Shown piece by piece: positions 1 to 9,901 of a stretch of DNA of 35,251 nt; position 1 is the first letter of the stretch; every line of letters begins with the position of its first letter. Location: contig CALCGD010000068.1 in assembly GCA_937900875.1 (NCBI GenBank), forward strand, positions 1 to 35,251, read 5' to 3'. The DNA is from an uncultured Flavobacteriales bacterium. Lineage in GTDB: Bacteria > Bacteroidota > Bacteroidia > UBA10329. Position numbers and translations under genes: made by a program. Below the pieces are notes generated by a model, which was not told the DNA's origin, searched no databases, and worked only from the letters and a program-made list of their open reading frames with translations.

Positions 1-2
1 TG

Positions 3-677
3 AGGACGCTAGAAGGGGCAAGAGTAGAAGGGACAGATCTTGCTACTGGCTACACAGTTGGTATGGACCTAGATGCGGTGAATGATGCAATAGTTGACAA
101 TGCAGCCATTCGACTACAATCAAATGGAGATGCAGAGTTTCAACGAACGTTGGAAGCTTCGCCATCACGTGTTGTAATGCGCGCATTTGACCCCGTAACT
201 GGTGGTTCGCAGCCCGCTGGAATAACCTTTGTTCCTGACCCTTCCAATCCGCAAATTGTAGTGGACGGATGGTTGACTAAGCCTGGTGGTAGCTTTAGAA
301 TAGACCATCCGCTCGATCCAGACAACAAGTATTTGTATCACTCTTTTGTAGAATCGCCAGATATGATGAATATTTATAATGGTAACATCACTACCGACAC
401 AAACGGAGAGGCTGTCGTTTTTCTGCCCGAATATTTCACTGCGTTGAATAAGGATTTTCGGTATCAACTTACCGTGATTGGGTTGTTTGCACAGGTTATT
501 GTGCTTAAGGAGGTTGCAGAAAATCAATTTGTGATTAAATCAGACCAACCAAATATTAAGGTTAGCTGGCAGGTAACCGGTATTAGAAAAGATGATTACG
601 CAAACTTTTACCGAATGAAAGTGGAGGTCGAAAAAGATGAGGGCATGAAGGGTAAAAGGCTTTTTGTAAAGCCGTAA
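3..677 (+). CDS. C-terminal part of a protein with a conserved 'KYLYHSFVESPDMMNIYNGNITTDTNGEA..FRYQLTVIG' terminal domain, hypothetical (5' end outside window)
   Basis: Frame 3 is open from the window edge (RTLEGARVEGTDLATGYTVGMDLDAV...), so the ATG at 63 is probably internal. The C-terminal motif resembles a recurrent bacterial hypothetical surface/tail-type domain, recalled from memory. Confidence 0.75.
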   Translation, partial: RTLEGARVEGTDLATGYTVGMDLDAVNDAIVDNAAIRLQSNGDAEFQRTLEASPSRVVMRAFDPVTGGSQPAGITFVPDPSNPQIVVDGWLTKPGGSFRIDHPLDPDNKYLYHSFVESPDMMNIYNGNITTDTNGEAVVFLPEYFTALNKDFRYQLTVIGLFAQVIVLKEVAENQFVIKSDQPNIKVSWQVTGIRKDDYANFYRMKVEVEKDEGMKGKRLFVKP

Positions 678-693
678 AGTTGGATAAACTTGA

Positions 694-727
694 AAGCCCC
701 GATCAGGAAACTGACCGGGGCTTTTTT
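694..727 (+). terminator. Rho-independent terminator
   Basis: AGCCCCGATCAG-GAAA-CTGACCGGGGCT followed by a T-run, just after the stop at 677. Confidence 0.85.
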
Positions 728-844
728 CTGTGAATTGAACTGTTTGTGCAACGCATAATCCGTGTCAACCTAATCTCGTAGCAAGCTCTAGAAACAACTT
801 TCGGAATAAAAGAAAATACCATTGAAATCTGAGAAATATCAGAA

Positions 845-886
845 TGAAAAATTTGATATTTTTCATCTGTGGTAATGCTATATTCG
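845..886 (+). promoter_or_regulatory. Inverted repeat plus possible promoter for the lipoprotein gene
   Basis: TGAAAAAT-TTGAT-ATTTTTCA (845-865). TTTG at 852-855 and TATATTCG at 879-886, one mismatch to TAnnTTTG. Confidence 0.35.
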
Positions 887-915
887 TGCTCTAACAAACC
901 CCCAACTATAAAACC

Positions 916-1461
916 ATGAAAGTGAGATCATTCCTTTTTATTACAACGATTTTAATCGGTTCGTTGACGTCATCATGTAATCTGGACAAGGACGATGACG
1001 ATGATCTCTACACATACCCAGATCTTACGGCCACCGTAACCGTGACGGGAGCTGTAATAGATAGCTTCACGTTTACCAATGCTGAGAACGGTGCAGCTGG
1101 CGCAGCCTACATATTGCATGGCTCGCATTCTGGGGCAGACAACATAATTCTAATAGCTGGAAACAGTGCCAGTTCTACCTATAGCATTACAGCCACATTA
1201 CCCACCATCCAGACAGGAACGGTTAACCTTACAGAAGGAAGTTACCTAAACTCTGCTGGTACACAACCAGTGGTGTTCACCGAATTGCTAAGCGGTTCAC
1301 TTACGATTACAAGCGCTGATTTGCTCTGGGCACAAGGAGCTGGTCAAGTTTACAGTATAGATGGAACTTGGAGCGTAGAACTGGAAGAGGATGCAAGTCC
1401 GGCCCAAGCTGTCACCCTCACGGGTGCGTTTAATAACCTAGTTATTATTTCAGTGCCTTAA
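916..1461 (+). CDS. Hypothetical lipoprotein
   Basis: N-terminal signal with lipobox-like LTSSC followed by an acidic linker (NLDKDDDDD). Compact 181-aa ORF followed by a terminator. Confidence 0.75.
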   Translation: MKVRSFLFITTILIGSLTSSCNLDKDDDDDLYTYPDLTATVTVTGAVIDSFTFTNAENGAAGAAYILHGSHSGADNIILIAGNSASSTYSITATLPTIQTGTVNLTEGSYLNSAGTQPVVFTELLSGSLTITSADLLWAQGAGQVYSIDGTWSVELEEDASPAQAVTLTGAFNNLVIISVP

Positions 1462-1491
1462 CCAATAAGGTCTGCTTGTATATTGAACTCG

Positions 1492-1523
1492 GCCCCGATC
1501 AAAACTGATTGGGGCTTTTTTTT
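1492..1523 (+). terminator. Rho-independent terminator
   Basis: GCCCCGATCA-AAAC-TGATTGGGGC followed by a run of T. Confidence 0.85.
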
Positions 1524-2775
1524 ATTCGAACCTCAAACTCTCAATCGGGTCCAAATTGGAAGCCTTGATTGCAGGATAAATTCCGGAAATAACGCCCACC
1601 ACAAAGCAGATTATTACGCCAACAGTAATCCAAAGCCACGGAATAATAAAACCACCACCAATCATGGCCGAAACGCCATTTCCGATCAGTATTCCAAACA
1701 CAATTCCAAACAATCCGCCTAAAATAGAGATGGTGATTGCTTCAACTAAAAACTGAAGGCGAATGAAGGCTTTGGTAGCTCCAAGGGCTTTTCTTACCCC
1801 AACTTCTCTCGTACGCTCTGTGACCGAAACAAGCATAATGTTCATCAGACCAATAGCCGCGCCCATCAGCGTAATTATTCCAATCATAAATCCGGCAATC
1901 TGAACTTCGTATAAATTATCCACCAACATTTTAGAAAGATTGTCACTTCTCACAATCTCAAAGTTGTTTTCTTCTCCCGCTCGCACACCTCTAACAACCC
2001 TGAAGGTGCCAGTAGCTTCACTGATAGCGCTTTCTAGAGAGACTACATTATCAGCTAAAACGCTTATAGCAAAAGATGTGGACCGTCTTAAAAAGTGCTG
2101 TCTCGCATTGGTTAATGGAATCATGCATGTTTTGTCGCCCCCGAAACTCATGCTCGAACCTTTTTCGGCTAATACACCAATCACCTTGTATTTATGAGCG
2201 CCAACCGCAATTTCTTTCCCTACCGCCTCAATTGTTCCTGGGAACAAAATTTTCTCAATTTCAGAGCCGATAAGAATTACTGGAGTCCCGAAGCGTTCCT
2301 CCATTTCAGTGAAATTCCTACCGATTGTGATCTCGTATCCACTGGCGCCAAAATAGTTTCGGTCACAGCCGACAACATTAACGTTCGGCTGCGTTTTTTC
2401 TGAAGCATGCTTTAAAGTAGCCGCAAAAGAAGCAACTGCAGAAACGCTAACATTTGCAGGAAAAACAAAAGATTCCTTAAAAGATACTGCTTCGCGATAA
2501 GTAACTCTTGAGTATCGTTTAGGTTTCTTTCCGCCCTTGCCAATTCTAATATTGGTGCCCCTGTTTCGAATGGTGAAAGTGTTGGCCCCCATGCTGGTAA
2601 AGTTGCTTGTAATTGAACCCTTAATTCCATCAATAGAGGTGAGGATTCCGACCAATGCCGTTATTCCAATAGCAATTATCAGCATAGAAAGAATGGCACG
2701 TAGCCACTGACTCCGTATTGCGCCAAGCGCAACTTTAATGTTTTCTAGAAGGAGTTGATAATGCTTTTTATTCAT
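1522..2775 (-). CDS. ABC transporter permease, FtsX/MacB-type
   Basis: 417 aa. N-terminal TM helix, MacB-like periplasmic domain, C-terminal 'LMNIMLVSVTERTREVGVRKALGA' and 'GIYPAIKASNLDPIESLRFE' motifs. Confidence 0.92.
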   Translation of the reverse strand: MNKKHYQLLLENIKVALGAIRSQWLRAILSMLIIAIGITALVGILTSIDGIKGSITSNFTSMGANTFTIRNRGTNIRIGKGGKKPKRYSRVTYREAVSFKESFVFPANVSVSAVASFAATLKHASEKTQPNVNVVGCDRNYFGASGYEITIGRNFTEMEERFGTPVILIGSEIEKILFPGTIEAVGKEIAVGAHKYKVIGVLAEKGSSMSFGGDKTCMIPLTNARQHFLRRSTSFAISVLADNVVSLESAISEATGTFRVVRGVRAGEENNFEIVRSDNLSKMLVDNLYEVQIAGFMIGIITLMGAAIGLMNIMLVSVTERTREVGVRKALGATKAFIRLQFLVEAITISILGGLFGIVFGILIGNGVSAMIGGGFIIPWLWITVGVIICFVVGVISGIYPAIKASNLDPIESLRFE

Positions 2776-2822
2776 CTCTCTTAAGGCTTGCGAAAGGTAG
2801 CTATTTGTACTTGGTTCTAGCC

Positions 2823-2853
2823 TTGATTATGGCGTTTCGAATGACTAAATTTG
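2823..2853 (+). promoter_or_regulatory. Putative Bacteroidota-type promoter for acnB
   Basis: TTG (2823-2825), 20 nt spacer, TAAATTTG (2846-2853), exact match to TAnnTTTG. Confidence 0.6.
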
Positions 2854-2944
2854 CCCTCTGAAAATGAACGGTTTCTGAATTGAATTGTTCACTTGTAAAA
2901 AGCGAGTTCGCTAATCATCTAACAACACCGAAAACACTTGTGTA

Positions 2945-5725
2945 ATGAACATATATGAAGATTATCTAAAGGAGATTGAAGAACGAAAAGCCCAAGGTCT
3001 TCATCCTAAGCCAATTGATGGCGATGAGTTGCTAAGCGCGATTATTGGCCAAATCAAGGATTTGAACAACCAGTATCGAAAAGACTCCCTTAATTTCTTC
3101 ATTTATAATGTGCTTCCTGGTACCACAAGTGCAGCTGGCGTTAAGGCTAAATTTCTGAAGGAGATAATTCTTGGCGAATCTGTTCTTGAAGAAATTACAC
3201 CTGAATTTGCCTTTGAGTTATTGTCTCATATGAAGGGTGGAGCTTCGGTTAAAGTCCTTCTCGATTTTGCTTTAGGAGATGATGCCGCTAAAGCAAAAGA
3301 AGCTGCTAAGGTTCTCAAAACCCAAGTGTTTTTGTATGACGCAGATACGTCTCGATTGGAAAAAGCTTTCAAAAGCGGTAACTCAATTGCTAAAGAACTT
3401 CTTGAAAGCTATGCTAAGGCTGAGTTCTTTACGCAACTTCCAGATGCAGAAGAAGTGATTGAAGTGGTCACATTTATCGCAGGTATTGGCGATATTTCTA
3501 CCGATTTACTTTCTCCAGGTGGTGACGCTCACTCACGTTCAGACCGCGAATTACATGGCCAGTGTTTGTTTGAGCACAACAAAGAAATGCAAAAGGAACT
3601 TTTGACATTGAAAGCACAACACCCAGATAAGCGGGTAATGTTGATTGCAGATAAAGGAACGATGGGAGTTGGTTCTTCGAGAATGTCTGGTGTAAATAAT
3701 GTGGCTTTATGGACTGGAGTTAAATCAAGTCCTTATATCCCATTCATCAATATTGCTCCTGTAATTGCAGGTACAAATGGAATTTCCCCAATTTTCTTAA
3801 CCACAGTTGGTGTAACAGGTGGTATAGGAATTGACCTTAAAAACTGGGTAAAGCAAAAAGATGCAGAGGGAAATACAATTGTTGATGAAAACGGAGACGC
3901 CATTTTAAAGGAAGAATATTCTGTAAAAACAGGAACAGTTCTGACCATCAACACCAAGGAAAAGAAACTTTACAACGGTGATAAGGAATTGAAAGATATT
4001 TCTGCTGCCTTAACTCCACAGAAAGTAGAGTTTATTAAAGCTGGCGGATCTTATGCTGTTGTTTTTGGTAAGAAGCTACAAACCCTTGCTGCTAAAACAT
4101 TAGGAATTGCAGTTCCTCAAGTGTACGCACCTTCGAAAGAAATTTCTGTTGAAGGACAAGGGTTAACAGCTGTTGAGAAAATATTCAACAAGAATGCTGT
4201 TGGAAATACGCCTGGTAAAACCTTGCTTGCTGGTTCTGATGCGCGTGTTGAAGTAAACATCGTGGGTTCTCAGGATACCACGGGATTAATGACTTCGCAG
4301 GAGTTGGAGAATATGGCTGCCACAGTTATTTCTCCAATTGTTGATGGAGCTTATCAATCTGGCTGTCACACTGCTTCTGTTTGGGATGATAAGTCTAAGG
4401 CTAACATTCCAAGATTGATGAAGTTTATGAATGACTTTGGATTGATAACAGCGCGTGATCCTAAAGGTCAGTATCATGCAATGACCGATGTGATCCACAA
4501 AGTATTGAATGATATTACTGTTGGAGATTGGGACATCATTATTGGTGGCGATTCGCACACACGTATGTCAAAAGGTGTTGCTTTTGGAGCAGATTCAGGA
4601 ACGGTTGCTTTAGCATTAGCTACGGGTGAGGCTACAATGCCAATTCCACAGTCCGTAAAAGTGACCTTTAAAGGAAGCATGAGAAGCTTCATGGATTTCC
4701 GTGATGTGGTTCATGCAACACAACTGCAAATGTTGAAGCAGTTTAGTGGAGAAAACGTTTTTCAAGGAAGAGTGATTGAGGTTCATATTGGGACGCTTAC
4801 AGCCGACCAAGCTTTTACGTTTACTGACTGGACCGCAGAGATGAAAGCGAAAGCTTCTATCTGTATCTCTGAGGATGACACGTTGATTGAATCGTTAGAG
4901 ATTGCCAAAGGCCGTATCCAAATCATGATTGATAAGGGAATGGACAATGAGAAGCAAGTTCTAAAAGGATTGATTACCAAGGCTGAAAAGAGAATTTCTG
5001 AAATCAAATCGGGAGAAAAACCAGCTTTGAGACCAGATGCTAACGCGCTTTATCATGCTGAGGTAGTTGTCGATTTGGACGAGATTGCAGAGCCAATGAT
5101 TGCTGATCCAGATGTAAACAATGAAGATGTTTCTAAGCGTTATACGCACGATGTAATCAGACCATTATCTTTCTATGGAGGTACTCGTAAAGTTGATTTA
5201 GGATTCGTTGGGTCTTGCATGGTTCACAAAGGAGACATGAAAATTTTGGCTCAAATGTTAAAGAACATTGAGGCGAAATATGGTAAAGTCGAATTCAAAG
5301 CTCCACTTGTAGTAGCACCTCCAACCTATAATATCGTTGATGAATTGAAAGCTGAAGGCGATTGGGAAGTATTGGAGAAATACTCAGGGTTTGTGTTTGA
5401 TGATGCGGCTCCAAAAGCAGCAGCTCGTACCAAGTACGAAAACATGCTTTATTTAGAACGTCCAGGATGCAACCTTTGCATGGGGAACCAGGAAAAAGCG
5501 GAGCCAGGAGATACGGTAATGGCAACATCAACCCGTTTATTCCAAGGGCGAGTTGTGAAAGATTCTGGCGAGAAAAAAGGAGAATCTTTATTGTCGTCAA
5601 CTCCAGTAGTTGTGTTGTCTACGTTTTTAGGTAGAACTCCTACAATGGCGGAGTACGAAGAGGCTGTTGATGGAATCGTTCTTACCAAGTTCAAGCCTTC
5701 AAAGAAGGACTTGGTGCTGGCGTAA
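2945..5725 (+). CDS. acnB: Bifunctional aconitate hydratase 2 / 2-methylisocitrate dehydratase
   Basis: 926 aa. AcnB HEAT-like N-terminus, swivel domain and 'GGDSHTRMSKGVAFGADSGTVALALATGE' and 'RPGCNLCMGNQ' motifs. Confidence 0.96.
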   Translation: MNIYEDYLKEIEERKAQGLHPKPIDGDELLSAIIGQIKDLNNQYRKDSLNFFIYNVLPGTTSAAGVKAKFLKEIILGESVLEEITPEFAFELLSHMKGGASVKVLLDFALGDDAAKAKEAAKVLKTQVFLYDADTSRLEKAFKSGNSIAKELLESYAKAEFFTQLPDAEEVIEVVTFIAGIGDISTDLLSPGGDAHSRSDRELHGQCLFEHNKEMQKELLTLKAQHPDKRVMLIADKGTMGVGSSRMSGVNNVALWTGVKSSPYIPFINIAPVIAGTNGISPIFLTTVGVTGGIGIDLKNWVKQKDAEGNTIVDENGDAILKEEYSVKTGTVLTINTKEKKLYNGDKELKDISAALTPQKVEFIKAGGSYAVVFGKKLQTLAAKTLGIAVPQVYAPSKEISVEGQGLTAVEKIFNKNAVGNTPGKTLLAGSDARVEVNIVGSQDTTGLMTSQELENMAATVISPIVDGAYQSGCHTASVWDDKSKANIPRLMKFMNDFGLITARDPKGQYHAMTDVIHKVLNDITVGDWDIIIGGDSHTRMSKGVAFGADSGTVALALATGEATMPIPQSVKVTFKGSMRSFMDFRDVVHATQLQMLKQFSGENVFQGRVIEVHIGTLTADQAFTFTDWTAEMKAKASICISEDDTLIESLEIAKGRIQIMIDKGMDNEKQVLKGLITKAEKRISEIKSGEKPALRPDANALYHAEVVVDLDEIAEPMIADPDVNNEDVSKRYTHDVIRPLSFYGGTRKVDLGFVGSCMVHKGDMKILAQMLKNIEAKYGKVEFKAPLVVAPPTYNIVDELKAEGDWEVLEKYSGFVFDDAAPKAAARTKYENMLYLERPGCNLCMGNQEKAEPGDTVMATSTRLFQGRVVKDSGEKKGESLLSSTPVVVLSTFLGRTPTMAEYEEAVDGIVLTKFKPSKKDLVLA

Positions 5726-5746
5726 ACTGACTAAGTAATTAATGAG

Positions 5747-5776
5747 AAAACCCGAGCTAATTACTCGGGTTTTTTT
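5747..5776 (+). terminator. Rho-independent terminator
   Basis: AAACCCGAG-CTAATTA-CTCGGGTTT plus T-run. Confidence 0.85.
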
Positions 5777-5857
5777 GTGCCTTTTCCTCAGGTAAAACAT
5801 CTTTAATCAAACAAGATCTTCTGGCGCTTGTTACATTAGCATAAAACAATTTCAGAT

Positions 5858-8137
5858 ATGGCAGCATTCGATTTAGACATGATAAAAGAGGTGTACGCTC
5901 GGTACCCAAAGCGTATGGCCGCAGCTAGAAAGGCAGTTGGTAAACCACTGACTTTGGCTGAGAAAATTCTTTACACCCACCTTTGGGATGGAGAAGCAAC
6001 GGTAGCTCACGAAAGAGGTAATTCTTATGTGGATTTCGATCCAGACAGAGTTGCTATGCAAGATGCAACGGCTCAAATGGCTTTGTTGCAGTTTATGCAA
6101 GCAGGAAAGAAGAACGTTGCCGTCCCGTCTACCGTGCATTGCGATCACTTGATTCAGGCAAAAGTCGGTGCAACTGCCGATCTTCAGGAAGCAATGAACA
6201 AGAGCCACGAGGTTTTCAATTTCCTTGAAAGCGTTTCAAACAAATACGGCATTGGTTTCTGGAAGCCAGGAGCAGGTATTATTCATCAAGTTGTTTTGGA
6301 GAATTACGCATTCCCAGGTGGAATGATGATTGGAACAGACAGCCACACGGTAAATGCTGGTGGCTTGGGTATGGTTGCCATCGGAGTTGGTGGCGCTGAT
6401 GCGGTTGATGTAATGGCAGGAATGCCATGGGAGCTGAAATTCCCAAAACTGATTGGTGTTAAATTGACTGGAAAGCTGAACGGTTGGACTTCTCCAAAAG
6501 ATGTTATTCTGAAGGTTGCTGGAATCCTTACCGTAAAAGGTGGAACAGATGCAATTGTGGAATACTTCGGAGACGGAGCAAAGAGCATGTCTTGTACAGG
6601 AAAAGGCACCATTTGTAATATGGGTGCTGAGATTGGCGCTACTACTTCCACTTTCGGTTATGACGAAAGCATGGAGCGTTATTTACGCGCTACTGGTCGT
6701 GCCGATGTTGCCGATTTGGCAAACGGAGTGAAAGAACATTTGACTGGAGATGCTGAGGTTTACGCTAATCCAGAGCAGTATTTTGATCAAGTAATTGAGA
6801 TTGATCTTTCAACGCTTACTCCACACATCAACGGACCGTTTACGCCAGATTTGGCTACACCAGTTGCCGATATGAAGACCGCTTCTGCTAAAGCAGGATG
6901 GCCAACAAAAATTGAATGGGGATTGATTGGTTCTTGTACCAACTCCTCTTATGAAGATATTTCTAGAGCTTGTTCTATTGCCGAGGATGCCTTGGCAAAA
7001 GGTTTGAAGCCAAAGTCTGAGTTTGGTATTAACCCAGGTTCTGAGCAAGTTCGATTCACGATAGAAAGAGATGGCTTCATTAACACATTTGAGAAGCTTG
7101 GCGCAACCATTTTCACGAACGCTTGCGGACCATGTATCGGACAATGGGGACGTTACAACGACCCGAAAAACGGACCGAAGAACACCATCGTTCATTCGTT
7201 CAACAGAAACTTTAGCAAACGTGCTGATGGAAACCCCAACACACACGCGTTTGTTACATCGCCAGAAATGGTTGCCGCGTTGGCAATCTCAGGAGACTTG
7301 AACTTCAACCCAATTACCGATACGCTTACCAACGATAAAGGCGAGCAAGTGAAATTGGCTGAACCAACAGGACATGAGCTTCCACCAAAAGGATTTGATG
7401 TAGAGGACAATGGGTATCTAGAGCCAGCAGAAGATGGAGGTAACGTAGAAGTTAAAGTAAACCCTGAAAGTGAGAGAATTCAGCTTTTGGCTGGTTTCGC
7501 GCCTTGGGATGGAAAGAACATTACAGGAGCTAAACTTCTTATTAAGGCGGAAGGAAAATGTACAACTGATCACATCTCAATGGCTGGGCCATGGTTGCGT
7601 TACAGAGGTCATCTAGACAACATTGCAAACAACACGTTGATCGGTGCGGTTAACGCATTTGGTGGAGGAATTAACGCTGTGAAAAACCAGTTAGACGGTT
7701 CAGTGGGAGAAGTTCCTACTGTGGCGAGAGCTTACAAAGCGGCTGGAGTTTCGTCAATCGTTGTTGGAGACAGCAACTACGGAGAAGGTTCTTCTAGGGA
7801 ACATGCAGCCATGCAGCCTCGTCATTTAGGAGTTATCGCGGTATTGGTAAAATCATTTGCTCGTATTCACGAAACAAACTTGAAGAAGCAAGGAATGTTG
7901 GGTCTTACGTTCGCTAACGAAGCGGATTACGACAAAATTCAAGAAGATGACACCATCAACTTCACAAACCTTACTTCATTCTCTGTTGGCAAGCCGCTAA
8001 CCTTAGAGTTTGTACACGCTGATGGGTCGAAGGATACCATTCTTGCAAACCACACATACAACCAAGCACAGATTGAATGGTTTAAAGCAGGTTCTGCTCT
8101 GAATATGATTAAAGCAGAAGCCGCAGCTAAGGCTTAA
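5858..8137 (+). CDS. Aconitate hydratase, mitochondrial/AcnA-superfamily type
   Basis: 759 aa. '[32 protein letters not shown]', '[13 protein letters not shown]' and '[22 protein letters not shown]' motifs. Confidence 0.96.
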   Translation: MAAFDLDMIKEVYARYPKRMAAARKAVGKPLTLAEKILYTHLWDGEATVAHERGNSYVDFDPDRVAMQDATAQMALLQFMQAGKKNVAVPSTVHCDHLIQAKVGATADLQEAMNKSHEVFNFLESVSNKYGIGFWKPGAGIIHQVVLENYAFPGGMMIGTDSHTVNAGGLGMVAIGVGGADAVDVMAGMPWELKFPKLIGVKLTGKLNGWTSPKDVILKVAGILTVKGGTDAIVEYFGDGAKSMSCTGKGTICNMGAEIGATTSTFGYDESMERYLRATGRADVADLANGVKEHLTGDAEVYANPEQYFDQVIEIDLSTLTPHINGPFTPDLATPVADMKTASAKAGWPTKIEWGLIGSCTNSSYEDISRACSIAEDALAKGLKPKSEFGINPGSEQVRFTIERDGFINTFEKLGATIFTNACGPCIGQWGRYNDPKNGPKNTIVHSFNRNFSKRADGNPNTHAFVTSPEMVAALAISGDLNFNPITDTLTNDKGEQVKLAEPTGHELPPKGFDVEDNGYLEPAEDGGNVEVKVNPESERIQLLAGFAPWDGKNITGAKLLIKAEGKCTTDHISMAGPWLRYRGHLDNIANNTLIGAVNAFGGGINAVKNQLDGSVGEVPTVARAYKAAGVSSIVVGDSNYGEGSSREHAAMQPRHLGVIAVLVKSFARIHETNLKKQGMLGLTFANEADYDKIQEDDTINFTNLTSFSVGKPLTLEFVHADGSKDTILANHTYNQAQIEWFKAGSALNMIKAEAAAKA

Positions 8138-8160
8138 ATCGTAATTTCATTTTTTAAGGA

Positions 8161-8187
8161 AACGGGCGACCTTAGTCGCCCGTTCTT
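8161..8187 (+). terminator. Terminator-like hairpin after aconitase
   Basis: Perfect 10-bp stem AACGGGCGAC-CTTA-GTCGCCCGTT; weak T-tract (CTTGT). Confidence 0.6.
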
Positions 8188-8197
8188 GTATTCGCAA

Positions 8198-8974
8198 ATG
8201 GCTAAAAAAATCATTCCTAAAAGGTCAAAACCCTCTGCCAAAAAGCCATGGTACAAACGTTTGCTTTGGCTTGTTGGAAAGGTCATTTTAGGATTTTTCT
8301 TGTTTAGTGTCGGGATGGTTGTGCTTTACCGATTCGTGCCTGTACCGGTAACTATTTTGCAATTGTCGAGATGCGTGCAGCAGTTTCAGGAAGATAAGCC
8401 GATGGTGCTTTATAAGGATTGGGAGCCGTTGGAAAACATCAGCAATAAATTGCAGTTGGCTGTTGTCTGCGCTGAGGATCAGAAGTTTCTCAATCACAAT
8501 GGTTTTGATATTGAAGCCATAGAAAAGGCCATTGAACATAACAAGAAAGGAAAGCGAAAGCGAGGTGCCAGCACCATCAGTCAGCAAACGGCCAAGAATG
8601 TGTTTCTGTGGGAAGGAAGAACTTGGGTTAGAAAAGGATTGGAAGTGTATTTCACTGCGCTAATCGAACTAATTTGGACCAAGGAACGCATAATGGAAGT
8701 GTACCTGAATGTGATCGAAATGGGCGATGGTATTTATGGCGCTCAGGCTGCTTCAAAGCATTATTTTAAGAAAGATGCTGCCAACCTCTCAAGTGCCGAA
8801 GCTGCACTTTTGGCCTCAGTACTTCCAAGCCCAAGAAAATATTCGGTGATAAGACCGAGTTCATTTGTTCGTGGTCGCCAATCTTGGACAATGGGACAAA
8901 TGAGCCATTGGGGAGGGAAATTGGAATTCGACAATCCGCCCGTTCATAAGGAAAAGAAGAAAAAGAAGAAATAA
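8198..8974 (+). CDS. mtgA: Monofunctional biosynthetic peptidoglycan transglycosylase
   Basis: GT51 motifs 'EDQKFLNHNGFD', 'RKRGASTISQQTAKNVFLWEGR', 'KERIMEVYLNVIEMGDGIYGAQAAS'. The TTG at 8186 overlaps the hairpin, so ATG at 8198 is preferred. Confidence 0.93.
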   Translation: MAKKIIPKRSKPSAKKPWYKRLLWLVGKVILGFFLFSVGMVVLYRFVPVPVTILQLSRCVQQFQEDKPMVLYKDWEPLENISNKLQLAVVCAEDQKFLNHNGFDIEAIEKAIEHNKKGKRKRGASTISQQTAKNVFLWEGRTWVRKGLEVYFTALIELIWTKERIMEVYLNVIEMGDGIYGAQAASKHYFKKDAANLSSAEAALLASVLPSPRKYSVIRPSSFVRGRQSWTMGQMSHWGGKLEFDNPPVHKEKKKKKK

Positions 8975-8980
8975 TAATCC

Positions 8981-9847
8981 ATGGTCAGTTATAATCCAAA
9001 AAGCTGGTTCAGCATCATATTTCAGCTTCATAAGTATGATACGTTTAGGCAGTTACTTCCTACAATTACCGTTTTAGGCATTCTCACTTTAGTTTTTTGC
9101 TATGTAGAAATTGAAATTCTAAATCTTGAATACACGAGCACTATTGCAGTGCATTCACTTATCGGCTTTGTGCTTTCATTACTCTTAGTATTCAGGACAA
9201 ACACTGCGTATGATCGGTGGTGGGAAGGACGTAAGCATTGGGGTGCCATGGTCAACAACACTAGGAATCTGAGCATTAAACTCAGTCAGATTATTCCTAC
9301 AGAGGAAACCGAAAGAAGGCAGCTTTTTCGTGTGCTACTTACTAATTACGTGTTCGCCATGAAGGAGCATTTGCGCGAAGGAGTTCTAGAACAAGAATTG
9401 GAAGAAATAGCTGGTTTTGATAAGAAGGAAGTGATGAGTCGAGATCACGTTCCAAATGCCATTGCACAGCAGATTTATCACCAACTTCTACTTCTGAAAA
9501 AAGATGGTCTGATTAGCGATGAACAGCAGATAACATTGGATAATGAATTCCGTTCGCTGACCGATATCATAGGTGCTTGTGAGCGAATTAAGAAAACACC
9601 CATACCGTATTCCTACAGTGCGTTCATCAAGAAGTTCATATTTATTTATGTGATGAGTTTGCCGTTTGGCGTTGTACGTGATTTCGGCTATTCCACCATT
9701 TTCGTAGTGCTGTTTATCTTTTATGTGCTCGCCAGTTTGGAGTTAATTGCAGAGGAGATAGAAGACCCTTTTGGCCCTGATGCGAATGACCTTCCAACCG
9801 ATGCTTTGTCTGAAACCATCCGAAAGAATTTGAAGGAATTGTATTAA
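8981..9847 (+). CDS. Bestrophin-family (UPF0187) ion channel protein
   Basis: 288 aa. 'LLVFRTNTAYDRWWEGRKHWGAMVNNTRNL' and 'DPFGPDANDLPTD' motifs. Confidence 0.92.
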   Translation: MVSYNPKSWFSIIFQLHKYDTFRQLLPTITVLGILTLVFCYVEIEILNLEYTSTIAVHSLIGFVLSLLLVFRTNTAYDRWWEGRKHWGAMVNNTRNLSIKLSQIIPTEETERRQLFRVLLTNYVFAMKEHLREGVLEQELEEIAGFDKKEVMSRDHVPNAIAQQIYHQLLLLKKDGLISDEQQITLDNEFRSLTDIIGACERIKKTPIPYSYSAFIKKFIFIYVMSLPFGVVRDFGYSTIFVVLFIFYVLASLELIAEEIEDPFGPDANDLPTDALSETIRKNLKELY

Positions 9848-9881
9848 AGAAAAGCCCCATCAACTTAAAGCTGATAGGGCT
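9847..9881 (-). terminator. Terminator of the VOC-dps operon (minus strand)
   Basis: Minus strand AGCCCTATCAG...TTGATGGGGCTTTTCTTT. An internal pair is U-G on the minus transcript but a mismatch on plus, and the T-run is only on minus. Confidence 0.65.
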
Positions 9882-9901
9882 CAACTGAGAGTAAAACCGG
9901 T

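Noticed and set aside
165-527. 120-aa minus-strand ORF at window start
   Set aside because: Antisense to the conserved C-terminal domain reading frame.
703-897. 64-aa minus-strand ORF between first gene and lipoprotein gene
   Set aside because: Runs through the terminator hairpin and promoter-like region; composition not protein-like.
1483-1722. 79-aa plus-strand ORF
   Set aside because: Overlaps the terminator and is antisense to the ABC permease; composition typical of a shadow frame.
6809-7246. 145-aa minus-strand ORF inside aconitase
   Set aside because: Fully antisense to a strongly supported aconitase CDS; low-complexity shadow translation.
8186-8197. TTG start of the mtgA ORF as listed
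   Set aside because: Lies in the terminator hairpin region; ATG at 8198 fits better.
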